Numbered from the stretch's first letter, positions 21,744 through 29,818 are shown. The stretch is DNA of 33,288 nucleotides from an uncultured Crocinitomix sp. (GCA_937139035.1 CAKZPK010000234.1:1-33288), one strand, 5' to 3'. Numbers and translations are program-made. Notes: generated by a model from the sequence alone, not told the origin.

Positions 21744-24700
21744 CTATTGCCCGTTTATTCTTTTAAAGAAAGCTTCAAACGTTGACTCAATGCGTTGTAG
21801 TGCTGAGTAATTTTTCACCGTTCTGTTATATTTCTTAATATCAACTAGGCCATCTTGTACTTCTTGTGTAATACGGAAGAAATCATTGCTTACTTTTTCT
21901 TGATGCTCTTTATCAGTACCAAATACTGCAGATGCTTGATACAAGCTAAAGATGCTTCTGTAAGCCGAGTACATATCCTCAATCATGTTTGAACTAAATT
22001 TAGGATCAACATCTAAGTAATAATCCATTTCTTCTTCAAATAAAACAAACATTGTATCTGAATATTCCTGCGCTTTTTCTTCATTACCACCAACGTAGTA
22101 AGCAGAAACATATGAAGGGAATACTTTACCAAACGGAACGTTATGGTGTGGCATTACTTCGATACTTTTATTAATTACTTCTGTAATTTTTGCTTTTGCT
22201 TCTTCAATTTCAGCTTCAGCTTTTTTCATGTCCGCATCAATTTGACTTGGAATGAATTCTCCTAAAGGTGTTTGAATCGGCTCATTAGTATCTAAACCAA
22301 CACCGCCAGCTTGAATTTGCTTCATGATTTCAATTCGTTGCTGATTGTTGTCAATGCTTGATCCATAAGCATCAGCCAATACGCTAAATTGTACACGGTA
22401 GTTGTTTGTTAACCTTCTTGTATAATAATCAACCAATACACCGTCTTGATTCATGTTACCCCATTTAAATGTGGCCATCAAGTTTTCGTACATTCTAGTT
22501 TTGTTCACCTCACCTAAAGAGTTAGGGTTTCTGCTTCCATCAACTTCAATAGGAACTAGTTTGTAAACTAATCCTTCAGCAAAGAAGTATTTGTCCAATC
22601 CTAAATAAGTAGCACGGTCAGCTGAGCTTGCAAAGTAAATTGGGCGTTCCCAATCAAAATGTGCAACCATGTCTAAAATCATTAAATCTGCTTTAAAGAT
22701 GGTTGATTTTGGAATATTCCATGCGATTGATTCAACAATTCTATCCGCATGTTCAGGAGAAACAATTCCATTGTCAAGAACCTTTTGTTTGTCAACCGGT
22801 ACTCTTAAACCAGAACTTGGTAAAATGAATAGTTTTTGACCATTACCTCTATCTTCAATATTAGCATCATTTCCTAAGAAATCCATAGCATAATCTGCAG
22901 GTAAATAATCAAAGGCATCATTAAAGGTAATTAGCGTGTTTTGAACAGCTTGTTGTGCTTGCTCAGTTAGACCATATTCAGGTGCTTGTTTCAAAATATT
23001 GAAGACAACCGTTCTAAAGTCAAAATAAGTAGACGCAGAATCCATTGTTGGAATAAAGGCTAAGAAGTCAGGTTTTAACTCAGCAAATTTAGTTCCTGCA
23101 AGGATTGAATATAAATTATCCGTTGCAAGCTTAAATGCAGGTTGGAATAAATCCTGATTTGATTCTATTTTCTTTTGTAACACTCTCTCCCATTTAGGAT
23201 CCAATGTTTGTCTTCCCATTGTCAATTGGTTAGTACCTAATACATACATGTAATCACGGTATCCATTTTGACGATATTGCTCTTCAGTAAATGAAATTGG
23301 CAATGGTTCAGAGTCATATGCTTTACGTGTCATTTGCTCTGTATACCAATCTGTATTTAAGAGACTAAGGTTACAAACTCTAACGCTTGTTTTTGTTCCT
23401 TCAACCTCTTGTAAATACCAAAGTGGGAAAGTATCGTTATCACCATTTGTAAAGATAATTGCGTTATCGTCACAACTGTTTAAATAGTTTTGTGCTAATG
23501 CTTGCGCGGTGTATCTATTACTTCTGTCATGATCATCCCAGGCTTCCATTCCCATTAAAATAGGAACCGGTAATGTTAGCGCAATGGCAATAACAGCGCC
23601 TTGCATTTCTTGTTTTATTACTTCGCGCAATAAAATCATGAGTGCAAATGATCCAACAATAACACCTGTCATATAGAATATACTTACGGCTGCAGTTAGG
23701 TCACCAACCGACAGTGCAAGTCCTAATAATACAAGTCCTCCAGCTATGTAGGCTAATTCTTTCCAAATCATTGATTTAAATGCTTCGTACAATGCGAGTA
23801 CTGACATTCCAATGAAAATAGAGAAGGCATAGAAAGATGCGGCGTAGGCATAATCCCGTTCACGTGGCTCAATTGGTTTTTGATTCAGGTAAATAATAAT
23901 TGCAAAACCTGTTAGTAAGAATAAAAGCATCACTAACCACCAACCGCGGGTGTATTTTGTGAGCATAAATATGAAACCAATTAATCCTAAAATAAAGGGT
24001 AGCATATAATACTCATTGTGCGAAGGATTGTCTGTTATTATAGATGGAGCATTGGTTTGGTCACCAATATGCAACTTGTCAATAAAGTTTAAACCAGAAA
24101 TCCAGTTTCCATCTCTTGCATTACCGTGTCCTTGCTCGTCACTTTGTCGACCAGAGAAGTTCCACATAAAGTAACGCCAATACATCCAATCAACCTGGTA
24201 GGTTGCAAAATAGGAAAGGTTTTGACCCATGGTTGGAATTCCGTCACCTGTATGACCTGACCAACTCTTGTATCCACTTACGTGGCGTGCCTCCGAACTA
24301 TACATTCGAGGAAAGAAGGTACTTTCTGACGCTTTATAGGTGTATTTTTTATTGGTTCCGTCAAAGGTTTTAAAATATTTTTCTTCTATTGATAAAGCTC
24401 TGTCTCCAACAAAATTAATGGCAGCAGCTTCAGTTTTGAATCCTTTTAGTTCATTCCCCATTTTGTCGATAACAACAAAACGTCTTAGGTAAACATCACT
24501 TCTATCTGCCCAAGCATCACTATCTTCATTGATTTTAGAGTTAAAGTATTGTCCGTATAAAATTGGCCAATCTCCATATTGCTCACGTTTTAGATAAGAC
24601 TCTAAACTTACTAAGTTTTCAGGATCATTTTCATCCAATGGCGTGTTGGCATTTGAACGAATAACAATCATTGCAAAACAAGAATATCCTAAAAAGATCA

Positions 24701-25709
24701 TTGTTGCACTCCAAGTAATGGTGTTTACAATGGAATTTCCACTCCGTTTTGACCACATCAATACAGCCACAATAATGGTTAACATTAAAAGGAAAAAGAA
24801 TACTGTTCCTGTATTGAAACTCATTCCTAAATCATTTACAAAGAAACGCTCGAACCAACCTGCGATTTGTACCGTTTTTGGTATCAATACAGATTGAATG
24901 ATTCCTAATGCAACTACACCAATAACACCTGTTAAGATGAAGCCCATTGGTGTAACCTCTTTGTATTTTCTGAAATAAATTACATAAGCAATAACCGGTA
25001 CACACAATAAGTTCAAAAGGTGAACCCCAATTGATAGACCAATCATGAAAAAGATTAAGACAATCCAACGGTCAGCATTTGATGATTGTAATTCTTCATC
25101 ATCTGGAAATGCATCTTGGTCAGCCAATTCATGATCCCATTTAAAAATAGCCCAAACTACAATTGCAGTAAAGAAAGAAGACATGGCATAAACCTCACCT
25201 TCAACCGCTGAGAACCAAAATGAATCAGTAAATGTATAAGCAATACCACCAATTAATCCACTTCCTAAAATAGCCCATTGTTGGCCTTTAGTTAAAGCAC
25301 GTGAATTTTTTGTAGCACTTGTTTTTTCAGATCCTTCTTCAACATCATCAAAGTCGTTAGAAGCAGAATCGCTAGAAAATAAAGATAACCCTGGATTTAA
25401 AATTGCTTTTTTCCCCAACATTGTAATGGTCCAAAACAAGAACAAAATGGTAAATGAACTGGACAAGGCCGACATGAGGTTGACCATCATTGCTGCACCC
25501 TCAGGTCCAGAGAACATGGTAAACAAGCGTCCCAACATCATAAAGAGCGGTGCTCCCGGTGGGTGACCAACTTCTAATTTATAAGCAGTTGTAATGTACT
25601 CTCCACAATCCCATAAACTTGTAGTGGGTTCAACTGTCATGAAGTAAACGGTAGTAGCAAAGATGAACACCATCCACCCGACAATTGTATTAATTCTTTT
25701 ATAATCCAT
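21744..25709 (-). CDS. DUF2723 family giant membrane protein (GT117-type glycosyltransferase)
   Basis: The 1321-residue protein opens with the DUF2723 hallmark: after a first helix, PTTSLWDCGEYITTAYKLEVGHPPGAPLFMM at about 28-58, with the Asp/Glu pair expected of a GT-C-type active site. Many further membrane helices fill the region to about residue 740, with a long soluble stretch of about 200 residues inserted between helices around residue 365-560. A large soluble C-terminal part contains paired helices (KKAEAEIEEAKAKITEV). Family members are thought to transfer sugars from lipid carriers onto secreted proteins in Bacteroidota. This one is transcribed with a polysaccharide deacetylase. The 5' leader has an inverted repeat at 25728-25767. 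Confidence 0.92.
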   Translation of the reverse strand: MDYKRINTIVGWMVFIFATTVYFMTVEPTTSLWDCGEYITTAYKLEVGHPPGAPLFMMLGRLFTMFSGPEGAAMMVNLMSALSSSFTILFLFWTITMLGKKAILNPGLSLFSSDSASNDFDDVEEGSEKTSATKNSRALTKGQQWAILGSGLIGGIAYTFTDSFWFSAVEGEVYAMSSFFTAIVVWAIFKWDHELADQDAFPDDEELQSSNADRWIVLIFFMIGLSIGVHLLNLLCVPVIAYVIYFRKYKEVTPMGFILTGVIGVVALGIIQSVLIPKTVQIAGWFERFFVNDLGMSFNTGTVFFFLLMLTIIVAVLMWSKRSGNSIVNTITWSATMIFLGYSCFAMIVIRSNANTPLDENDPENLVSLESYLKREQYGDWPILYGQYFNSKINEDSDAWADRSDVYLRRFVVIDKMGNELKGFKTEAAAINFVGDRALSIEEKYFKTFDGTNKKYTYKASESTFFPRMYSSEARHVSGYKSWSGHTGDGIPTMGQNLSYFATYQVDWMYWRYFMWNFSGRQSDEQGHGNARDGNWISGLNFIDKLHIGDQTNAPSIITDNPSHNEYYMLPFILGLIGFIFMLTKYTRGWWLVMLLFLLTGFAIIIYLNQKPIEPRERDYAYAASFYAFSIFIGMSVLALYEAFKSMIWKELAYIAGGLVLLGLALSVGDLTAAVSIFYMTGVIVGSFALMILLREVIKQEMQGAVIAIALTLPVPILMGMEAWDDHDRSNRYTAQALAQNYLNSCDDNAIIFTNGDNDTFPLWYLQEVEGTKTSVRVCNLSLLNTDWYTEQMTRKAYDSEPLPISFTEEQYRQNGYRDYMYVLGTNQLTMGRQTLDPKWERVLQKKIESNQDLFQPAFKLATDNLYSILAGTKFAELKPDFLAFIPTMDSASTYFDFRTVVFNILKQAPEYGLTEQAQQAVQNTLITFNDAFDYLPADYAMDFLGNDANIEDRGNGQKLFILPSSGLRVPVDKQKVLDNGIVSPEHADRIVESIAWNIPKSTIFKADLMILDMVAHFDWERPIYFASSADRATYLGLDKYFFAEGLVYKLVPIEVDGSRNPNSLGEVNKTRMYENLMATFKWGNMNQDGVLVDYYTRRLTNNYRVQFSVLADAYGSSIDNNQQRIEIMKQIQAGGVGLDTNEPIQTPLGEFIPSQIDADMKKAEAEIEEAKAKITEVINKSIEVMPHHNVPFGKVFPSYVSAYYVGGNEEKAQEYSDTMFVLFEEEMDYYLDVDPKFSSNMIEDMYSAYRSIFSLYQASAVFGTDKEHQEKVSNDFFRITQEVQDGLVDIKKYNRTVKNYSALQRIESTFEAFFKRINGQ

Positions 25710-26040
25710 AGGTAATAATTATAGCAGTTCGCAATCGCTGTAGCTTTTTTAGCGAAGGCACTGCGAATTTAAAAATATATTTTGATGAATTTTCCTAAAA
25801 AACTGTAATTCCTGCAAGATGGTTGCTTCGGATTAGATTTATTAAGGTTTTTTAGGATTTGAGAGGATGCCGAAAAAGCGTATTTATCCAATTAAAACAA
25901 CATTTTTTACATTTTATCTCACGGAATTATTTGTTGTATCAAAAAAAGTACTTAGATTTGCGCTCGCATTTAACGAAATGTATATTCTTTCATGGGGATT
26001 GAGATTCAGATCGAAAACATCATGAAAAAATATTAAAAAC
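25710..26040. other. Intergenic region between the DUF2723 gene and tRNA-Gln
   Basis: No gene is seen. It contains the leader and presumed promoter of the DUF2723 gene (left side), an inverted repeat TTCGCA...TGCGAA with inner TCGCT...AGCGA-type pairing at 25728-25767, and the tRNA promoter at 25930-25960. Most of the rest is AT-rich without recognisable structure. Confidence 0.6.
25930..25960 (+). promoter_or_regulatory. Housekeeping promoter of tRNA-Gln
   Basis: TTTG (25930-25933), a 19-base spacer, then TAGATTTG (25953-25960). This is an exact match to the Bacteroidota primary sigma consensus TTTG-N19-TAnnTTTG. Transcription would start near 25967, about 74 bases before the tRNA, so a short 5' leader must be removed. 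Confidence 0.8.
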
Positions 26041-26113
26041 TGTCCCATGGTGTAACTGGCAACACGTTTGTTTTTGGTACAAAAGAGTCTAGGTTCGAGC
26101 CCTAGTGGGACAA
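26041..26113 (+). tRNA. trnQ: tRNA-Gln (anticodon TTG)
   Basis: All four stems form. Acceptor: TGTCCCA with TGGGACA; D-stem: GTGT with ACAC around AACTGGCA; anticodon stem: TTTGT with ACAAA around loop TTTTGGT, anticodon TTG (reads CAA, Gln); T-stem: CTAGG with CCTAG around TTCGAGC. The discriminator is A. The CCA end is not encoded (CAA follows), so it must be added by the CCA enzyme. A terminator follows directly. Confidence 0.95.
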
Positions 26114-26117
26114 CAAG

Positions 26118-26147
26118 AAGCCCATCCGAAAGGATGGGCTTTTTTTG
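26118..26147 (+). terminator. Rho-independent terminator of tRNA-Gln
   Basis: AAGCCCATCC (26118-26127), GAAA tetraloop, GGATGGGCTT (26132-26141), then TTTTT. The stem is perfect and overlaps the region just after the tRNA 3' end. Confidence 0.95.
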
Positions 26148-26169
26148 TGCTCAAAGGTTAAGAAGCATG

Positions 26170-26220
26170 CCCTGAGTTAATCGAAGGGTTTATGCTGAGC
26201 GAAACGCAGTGTAGTCGAAG
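26170..26220. repeat. REP-like palindromic element (long form)
   Basis: CCCTGAGTTAATCGAAGGG, then TTTATGCTGAGCGAAACGC, then AGTGTAGTCGAAG. Within it, two related arms CTGAG...TCGAAG are repeated with a GTTTATG link. The same link and arms, shortened, are at 6150-6181 in the opposite orientation. A further TTAATCGAAGGG lies at 26246-26257. I read these as members of one dispersed intergenic repeat family. Confidence 0.65.
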
Positions 26221-26260
26221 TAAGCTCTAGTTCTTCTCCGAAGATTTAATCGAAGGGAAA

Positions 26261-26325
26261 GTGGGACAATAAGAAAGCTTCATCTAAAGGCGACTCCTGA
26301 GCATGTCGAAGGATGAGGCTTTTCT
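26261..26325 (+). pseudogene. Decayed copy of the tRNA-Gln 3' end and terminator, split by a REP-like arm
   Basis: GTGGGACAATAAGAA (26261-26275) repeats the tRNA 3' end plus flank GTGGGACAACAAGAA (26105-26119) with one change. It is followed by AGCTTCATCTAAAGG and, after a 21-base insertion containing CTCCTGAGCATGTCGAAGG, by GATGAGGCTTTTCTTG. Without the insertion this is a terminator stem similar to that of the real tRNA. So the 3' part of a second tRNA unit is present, and its hairpin loop has been enlarged by a REP-like arm. Confidence 0.6.
26291..26312. repeat. REP-like single arm inside a terminator loop
   Basis: CGACTCCTGAGCATGTCGAAG has the CTGAG...TCGAAG arm shared with the element at 26170-26220 and, in reverse, with the one at 6150-6181. 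Its own ends (CGAC...GTCG) are complementary, so the insert can form a stem extending the terminator hairpin. Confidence 0.55.
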
Positions 26326-26486
26326 TGTGTCTGATAGTGGAGGTGGTGGTTTTTGATTTGGTGGAATTAGGTGAGGGTGTCCAGAGGGGTGTCCAGATTT
26401 GGTTTTTGTGAGGTGTGGTAGTTGTGATTATGATTTGGGTAGTGAGATTGTTGAGGTATTCAAGTCCCATTGATTTATCAAACTAT

Positions 26487-27269
26487 TCAATCAATTTCAT
26501 GACGCACAACTTCATCAACAGGTATTATAATGTTCTTTCCTGATTTAACTTCAAAAAAGTAGAAATATTTATTTGACATTCCTATGAATAACTTATTTTG
26601 GTCTGTTCTAAATTCGCTATTATCCTCCATGAATAAAATCACTTCTTTTGGATTCTCTTGAATTTCATAGTAATCACTATAAGAAACGTTAACGACTAGA
26701 ACAAGTGCCATAACCATTGAAAAAATGAACAATCCTATAGAATCAGGTTCATCATTTTCTTGATCGTGAATTGGAAAAACAATAAAAAATATAATACTTA
26801 CAATGAAACTCAATGAAAAGAAAATCATGAACCCGAAGAGTATACTACTGTGATAACCCATGCCATAGTATAAGAAGTAGAAAATTGAAACAACTACTCC
26901 CGTAATTAGTGGAATTATCCATTTTTTCAATTCTAATACACCTATGACAAGCAGATCAGAAAATTTGGCATTTTCTTGTTTCACCATTCCTTCATGTTCG
27001 ATCATTTCTTTTGTTTCACTATCTAGTGGAATTCTATCCATAGCTCTAATGACAAAGACTTGTATACCTATCCAAATCCCAATTAGTATTAAGAAAGTCC
27101 ATATATCATCTAAGAATGAAGCGAGTATTTCACCTAATTCCAAATAGTTATTAATCTGAATCCCAAATAGATTATAGTAAATATGTAATTTTAGAAATCC
27201 GAAGAAAACTAAAATAGCAGAAATTAATGGTAAATGTTTTGAAATATTAAATCGGTTCGGGTTATCCAT
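26487..27269 (-). CDS. Five-helix membrane protein, unknown function
   Basis: Five hydrophobic helices can be seen, near residues 12-32, 53-75, 115-139, 143-168 and 178-197. A charged cytoplasmic loop (MDRIPLDSETKEMIEHEGMVKQENAK) follows the second, and a soluble C-terminal tail of about 55 residues is rich in Lys, Glu and aromatic residues (EVILFMEDNSEFRTDQNKLFIGMSNKYFYFFEV). That tail resembles a small strand-rich ligand- or membrane-facing domain. No family is recognised. The start ATG is at 27269, and a gene fragment lies just upstream (27308-27424) on the same strand. It belongs to the accessory-looking region after the tRNA. Confidence 0.75.
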   Translation of the reverse strand: MDNPNRFNISKHLPLISAILVFFGFLKLHIYYNLFGIQINNYLELGEILASFLDDIWTFLILIGIWIGIQVFVIRAMDRIPLDSETKEMIEHEGMVKQENAKFSDLLVIGVLELKKWIIPLITGVVVSIFYFLYYGMGYHSSILFGFMIFFSLSFIVSIIFFIVFPIHDQENDEPDSIGLFIFSMVMALVLVVNVSYSDYYEIQENPKEVILFMEDNSEFRTDQNKLFIGMSNKYFYFFEVKSGKNIIIPVDEVVRHEID

Positions 27270-27307
27270 GATTCGAATATACTAATTGTTTTAGTTAATA
27301 ACTAATA

Positions 27308-27424
27308 TTAAAGGCGTTTGTTTTTTACTAAATTGTCTTTACGTCGCATTGTCTCTCTAAATTCCATTACTAAAGTTTCTATCGCCTTCACAGGCACACT
27401 TTCAAAAAAGGAGTTGTTCTTCAG
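27308..27424 (-). pseudogene. Gene fragment A, 38 codons, related to fragment B
   Basis: A stop-to-stop frame on the minus strand encodes LKNNSFFESVPVKAIETLVM and then 18 more, mostly charged, residues before TAA. It has no start codon of its own. The core FFESVPVKAIE matches YYFERLPAEAIE of the fragment at 28586-28828 and the surrounding DNA is also similar (for example TTTTGAA and GGCGATAGAA). It looks like the C-terminal end of a gene whose front is gone. It lies 38 bases upstream of the five-helix gene start. Confidence 0.5.
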
Positions 27425-27500
27425 TCACCGAGTTGTAACGGTTGGACATATCTTATCGCTAGAAGATTATACAGGAGAGTGGAAAGGCGGTGGATGAAGA

Positions 27501-28511
27501 TTATTCAGAAAATGGAATTTCCCGATATATTGCAATTGGACTTATTGCAATTTTAGGATAGCGTGGAACAAAAAAGAATTTTTCGAAAGCTTCGAATGAA
27601 TTGAACACATTTCTGAAGACTTTGTCATAATGTGCTTCGTTGGACAAATCTTCATTGTTCGACATCAGGTATTCATCAGAAGGGTTTATTCGTGGATCTT
27701 CTTCTCTTGGGCAAGAAGTTAGAATTCCCAGCACAGTCAATTTAATATTCGGACGTGACCCATAAGTGAATACTGTGTTATTAAAACCGCCCTCAAGCAT
27801 GTATTGAGACTTCAGGTTGGCTAGTAATTGAAATTGGGGGAAATCATCAAATGGAAGCAGTCGAAAGTTCAATCTTTCGGGAGAGAATGTATCTAAAAAT
27901 AATTTGAGTTTTTTTATCCAGTCTCGGTCGAATATTGAAATATCGGTATTTTCAACTAAATATGCATCAATTTTCTTTTCCATTGCTGAAATCTTTCCTT
28001 TATTGCCCTGTTTAATAACATTTTCCAGATCTGCTTTCATTTTAATATACTCTTCGCGTTCTATTAAATTTGAGCTATAAATTAGTCTTTGGATATCATT
28101 GAAATTTGAAAGTACATTCTTGAGCTGGTCATAGTCTTCGAAACTTACCCAACCATTTACTTTTAAAAAACTTAAATTAGGAATTTCGTCCATAAACTCA
28201 TTGAATGATGTGTCCCATAAAGAAAACTTCTCGTTTAAGTTGGTTAAAAGAGATTTGTTTGATAGTTCGTGTTCAATTGTGTTTAGCATTTCATGAAACA
28301 CATCCAATCTTTCGATTCTAATTTTTTTATCTTTGGTTGATCCGCCAGTATCGGCCTTTAAGAATTTCACATCAACCCCGACACCCGAATTTTTGATGGA
28401 TTCCTCCTCGATTTCCCTTGATATTTCCTTAATCAGACCATCATTAAGTTGGCTAACCAAGGATTTAGCTTTTTCAATATCAAAATAGATCAGATCTTTT
28501 ATTGATTTCAT
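27501..28511 (-). CDS. DUF6414-like hypothetical protein, 336 aa
   Basis: There is no signal peptide or membrane helix. The start MKSIKDLIYFDIEKAKSLVSQLNDGL resembles the opening of DUF6414-type proteins, which begin with an I-Y-[FL]-D-x-x-[KR]-[AV]-x-S-L-x-x-Q-L pattern followed by a charged, Gly-rich segment, here KNSGVGVDVKFLKADTGGST. The middle is helical and charged; the C-terminal 130 residues have strands with a GILTSCPREEDPR segment. The family assignment is from memory of the pattern and is moderate at best; I know no function for it. A gene fragment (B) lies 74 bases upstream on the same strand. Confidence 0.72.
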   Translation of the reverse strand: MKSIKDLIYFDIEKAKSLVSQLNDGLIKEISREIEEESIKNSGVGVDVKFLKADTGGSTKDKKIRIERLDVFHEMLNTIEHELSNKSLLTNLNEKFSLWDTSFNEFMDEIPNLSFLKVNGWVSFEDYDQLKNVLSNFNDIQRLIYSSNLIEREEYIKMKADLENVIKQGNKGKISAMEKKIDAYLVENTDISIFDRDWIKKLKLFLDTFSPERLNFRLLPFDDFPQFQLLANLKSQYMLEGGFNNTVFTYGSRPNIKLTVLGILTSCPREEDPRINPSDEYLMSNNEDLSNEAHYDKVFRNVFNSFEAFEKFFFVPRYPKIAISPIAIYREIPFSE

Positions 28512-28585
28512 AAATTTTTTAGGTTAAATACCTTTTAAAGGTAGCCATATCGAACAATTTTAAAGGTAAAATGTTACTTGAGTTA

Positions 28586-28828
28586 TCAACATTTTTTGTG
28601 CTTAGGAAACCAAACCGAACTAACCCCATTCTCATTGCATTCAATTTCATACGCTTCTATCGCCTCCGCAGGCAGACGTTCAAAATAGTAGTTATACAAT
28701 TTGCTGTTGGTCTTGGTGGTAACCATAAATAAAGGATTATCCGAAATAATAAGTACTAGCTTGTCATCAAATCTATTGCGTGATTTCCACTTTGCTAAAA
28801 CTTTATTTCTTGGTTCACGCCAGATTTT
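28586..28828 (-). pseudogene. Gene fragment B, about 80 codons, related to fragment A
   Basis: An open frame on the minus strand from 28828 to a TGA at 28586, with a possible ATG at 28726 (46 residues). It encodes KIWREPRNKVLAKWKSRNRF, later LVLIISDNPLFMVTTKTNSK, then NYYFERLPAEAIEAYEIECN and a closing VWFPKHKKC. The sequence looks like real protein, not chance translation, yet there is no start codon near its beginning and a stop (TGA at 28829-28831) cuts it off, so it appears to be the rear part of a lost gene. The FERLPAEAIE motif matches fragment A. It could alternatively be a genuine 46-residue protein from 28726. Confidence 0.5.
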
Positions 28829-28834
28829 TCATGG

Positions 28835-28916
28835 GTCTAAAGATCTTGAGAATTTTTATCAAAGTAATATCTACAAACCAACCAAAGTTTCAAATTACCC
28901 GTTAGTTTGTGTATGA
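28835..28916 (+). pseudogene. C-terminal remnant of a gene lost upstream of the lipoprotein
   Basis: On the plus strand a frame reads GSKDLENFYQSNIYKPTKVS and ends NYPLVCV-stop. Its TGA (28914-28916) overlaps the lipoprotein ATG (28913-28915) in the ATGA arrangement typical of translationally coupled genes. To the left the same frame runs antisense through fragment B, so only about the last 27 codons look original. The rest of this gene has probably been lost at a break near 28830-28840. Confidence 0.4.
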
Positions 28917-29599
28917 GATGGCTATTCGTATTTACATTTATTCTTACTTTTTTCTCTTGTAGAAAAGATAATACGAATATTGTTTGTGATACAATTGTCA
29001 AAACAATGGGCCTGACAGATACCATTTATTCGTCAGGTTATTTAGCTGCTTACCCTGGATCTTGGTGGGAATATGATGATGAGGTCATAGAGTGTTCGCA
29101 TTGGTTGAAAATACCAATATTTAGTAGCTCCAATGATGAAGGTGGATGTTTAATGGTCGAGAAAGAATACCAAATCATCCCTTGGCTCATTGATTCTTCA
29201 GGAGCAGAATATGGGATAATTGGGAACGATAAAATTTATGAAGACTCGGTTAATTATGACCAAAAAAGGTCAACCATTGTGGGTGAATATGGAGATTCAT
29301 GGAAAGAGTATTCTGAATGGATGAGCTATGAGTACAATGATGATGTACAAACAAGAAAGGGTTGGAGTTGTGATTCAACATTCTTGACTAAAACCATTAA
29401 TGGTGTTACTTATAATGATGTTATTTATGTTCAATTAAAAGTTGAAATTTATCATACACGTTGGGGTGGTGGCCCGATAACTATCAATGACTACTATTTT
29501 GCTAAAAACATAGGTCTTGTTAAGTATAAATGTTTTAGTGAACATTGGGGGTGGGATTATGAAAGAAATCTTACCGATTATTACATTGCGCCGCATTAA
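28913..29599 (+). CDS. Hypothetical lipoprotein, 228 aa
   Basis: The start is placed at the ATG at 28913; an upstream TTG (28907) is in frame but not needed. The N-terminus MRWLFVFTFILTFFSCRKDN has a short hydrophobic stretch and a lipobox (FFSC, Cys 16), so the mature protein is a lipoprotein. The rest is soluble, strand-rich and rich in Trp, Tyr, Asp and Gly (AYPGSWWEYDDEVIECSHW, YGDSWKEYSEWMSYEYNDD, HTRWGGGPITINDYYFAKNIGLVKYKC). The closing DYYFAKNIGLVKY is common in Bacteroidota lipoproteins with a YD- or GLV-type surface domain, but no named family is certain. Confidence 0.8.
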   Translation: MRWLFVFTFILTFFSCRKDNTNIVCDTIVKTMGLTDTIYSSGYLAAYPGSWWEYDDEVIECSHWLKIPIFSSSNDEGGCLMVEKEYQIIPWLIDSSGAEYGIIGNDKIYEDSVNYDQKRSTIVGEYGDSWKEYSEWMSYEYNDDVQTRKGWSCDSTFLTKTINGVTYNDVIYVQLKVEIYHTRWGGGPITINDYYFAKNIGLVKYKCFSEHWGWDYERNLTDYYIAPH

Positions 29600-29818
29600 C
29601 CACTCTAATTACCTATTTTAACTATTACTTTGTCTCACTTTTCACCAGCTTTGCTACTGCACGTCACCCCTCCACCAACTTGTTTCCCATAATAGCCTCA
29701 TTATCATTTAGATTTCATTATATTCACTGTCAGCTATGAAACTGGACTGGTTCTATTGATCCAACCCAAAACTTAATTTTTACAATTTCTTTTACAGACT
29801 ACCCAAGTGCGTTAAAGA
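29600..29818. other. Intergenic region before the pentapeptide-repeat gene
   Basis: 219 bases without a gene. It is C- and T-rich at the left (plus strand) and AT-rich near the following start. No clear promoter box, terminator or repeat can be pointed to. Confidence 0.5.

Larger units (their letters stand above)
26149..26486. other. Region of repeats and decayed tRNA copy, no gene
   Basis: The stretch between the tRNA terminator and the membrane protein gene holds a long REP-like palindrome (26170-26220), a partial copy of it (26243-26257), a decayed second copy of the tRNA 3' end and terminator (26261-26325), and a G- and T-rich tract (about 26331-26460) with a tandem GGGTGTCCAGA-type repeat. 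A leftward frame of 74 codons at 26246-26470 exists but is composed of Thr/Pro/Ser-rich translation of this tract and is not a gene. Confidence 0.7.

Noticed and set aside
24643..25068. Frames inside the DUF2723 gene on both strands
   Set aside because: Shadows of a clear 1321-residue coding region; no homology or start signals.
26246..26470. Leftward frame of 74 codons
   Set aside because: It lies on the G/T-rich tract and the decayed tRNA copy, so its translation is an artificial Thr/Pro/Ser/Lys-rich string; no start signal or family.
28701..28916. Rightward frame of 71 codons
   Set aside because: Its first two thirds are antisense to fragment B, which looks like real protein on the other strand. 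Only the last 27 or so codons are kept, as a remnant.
26149..29600. CRISPR array or prophage in the accessory region
   Set aside because: No regularly spaced repeats, no phage structural genes and no integrase are visible.
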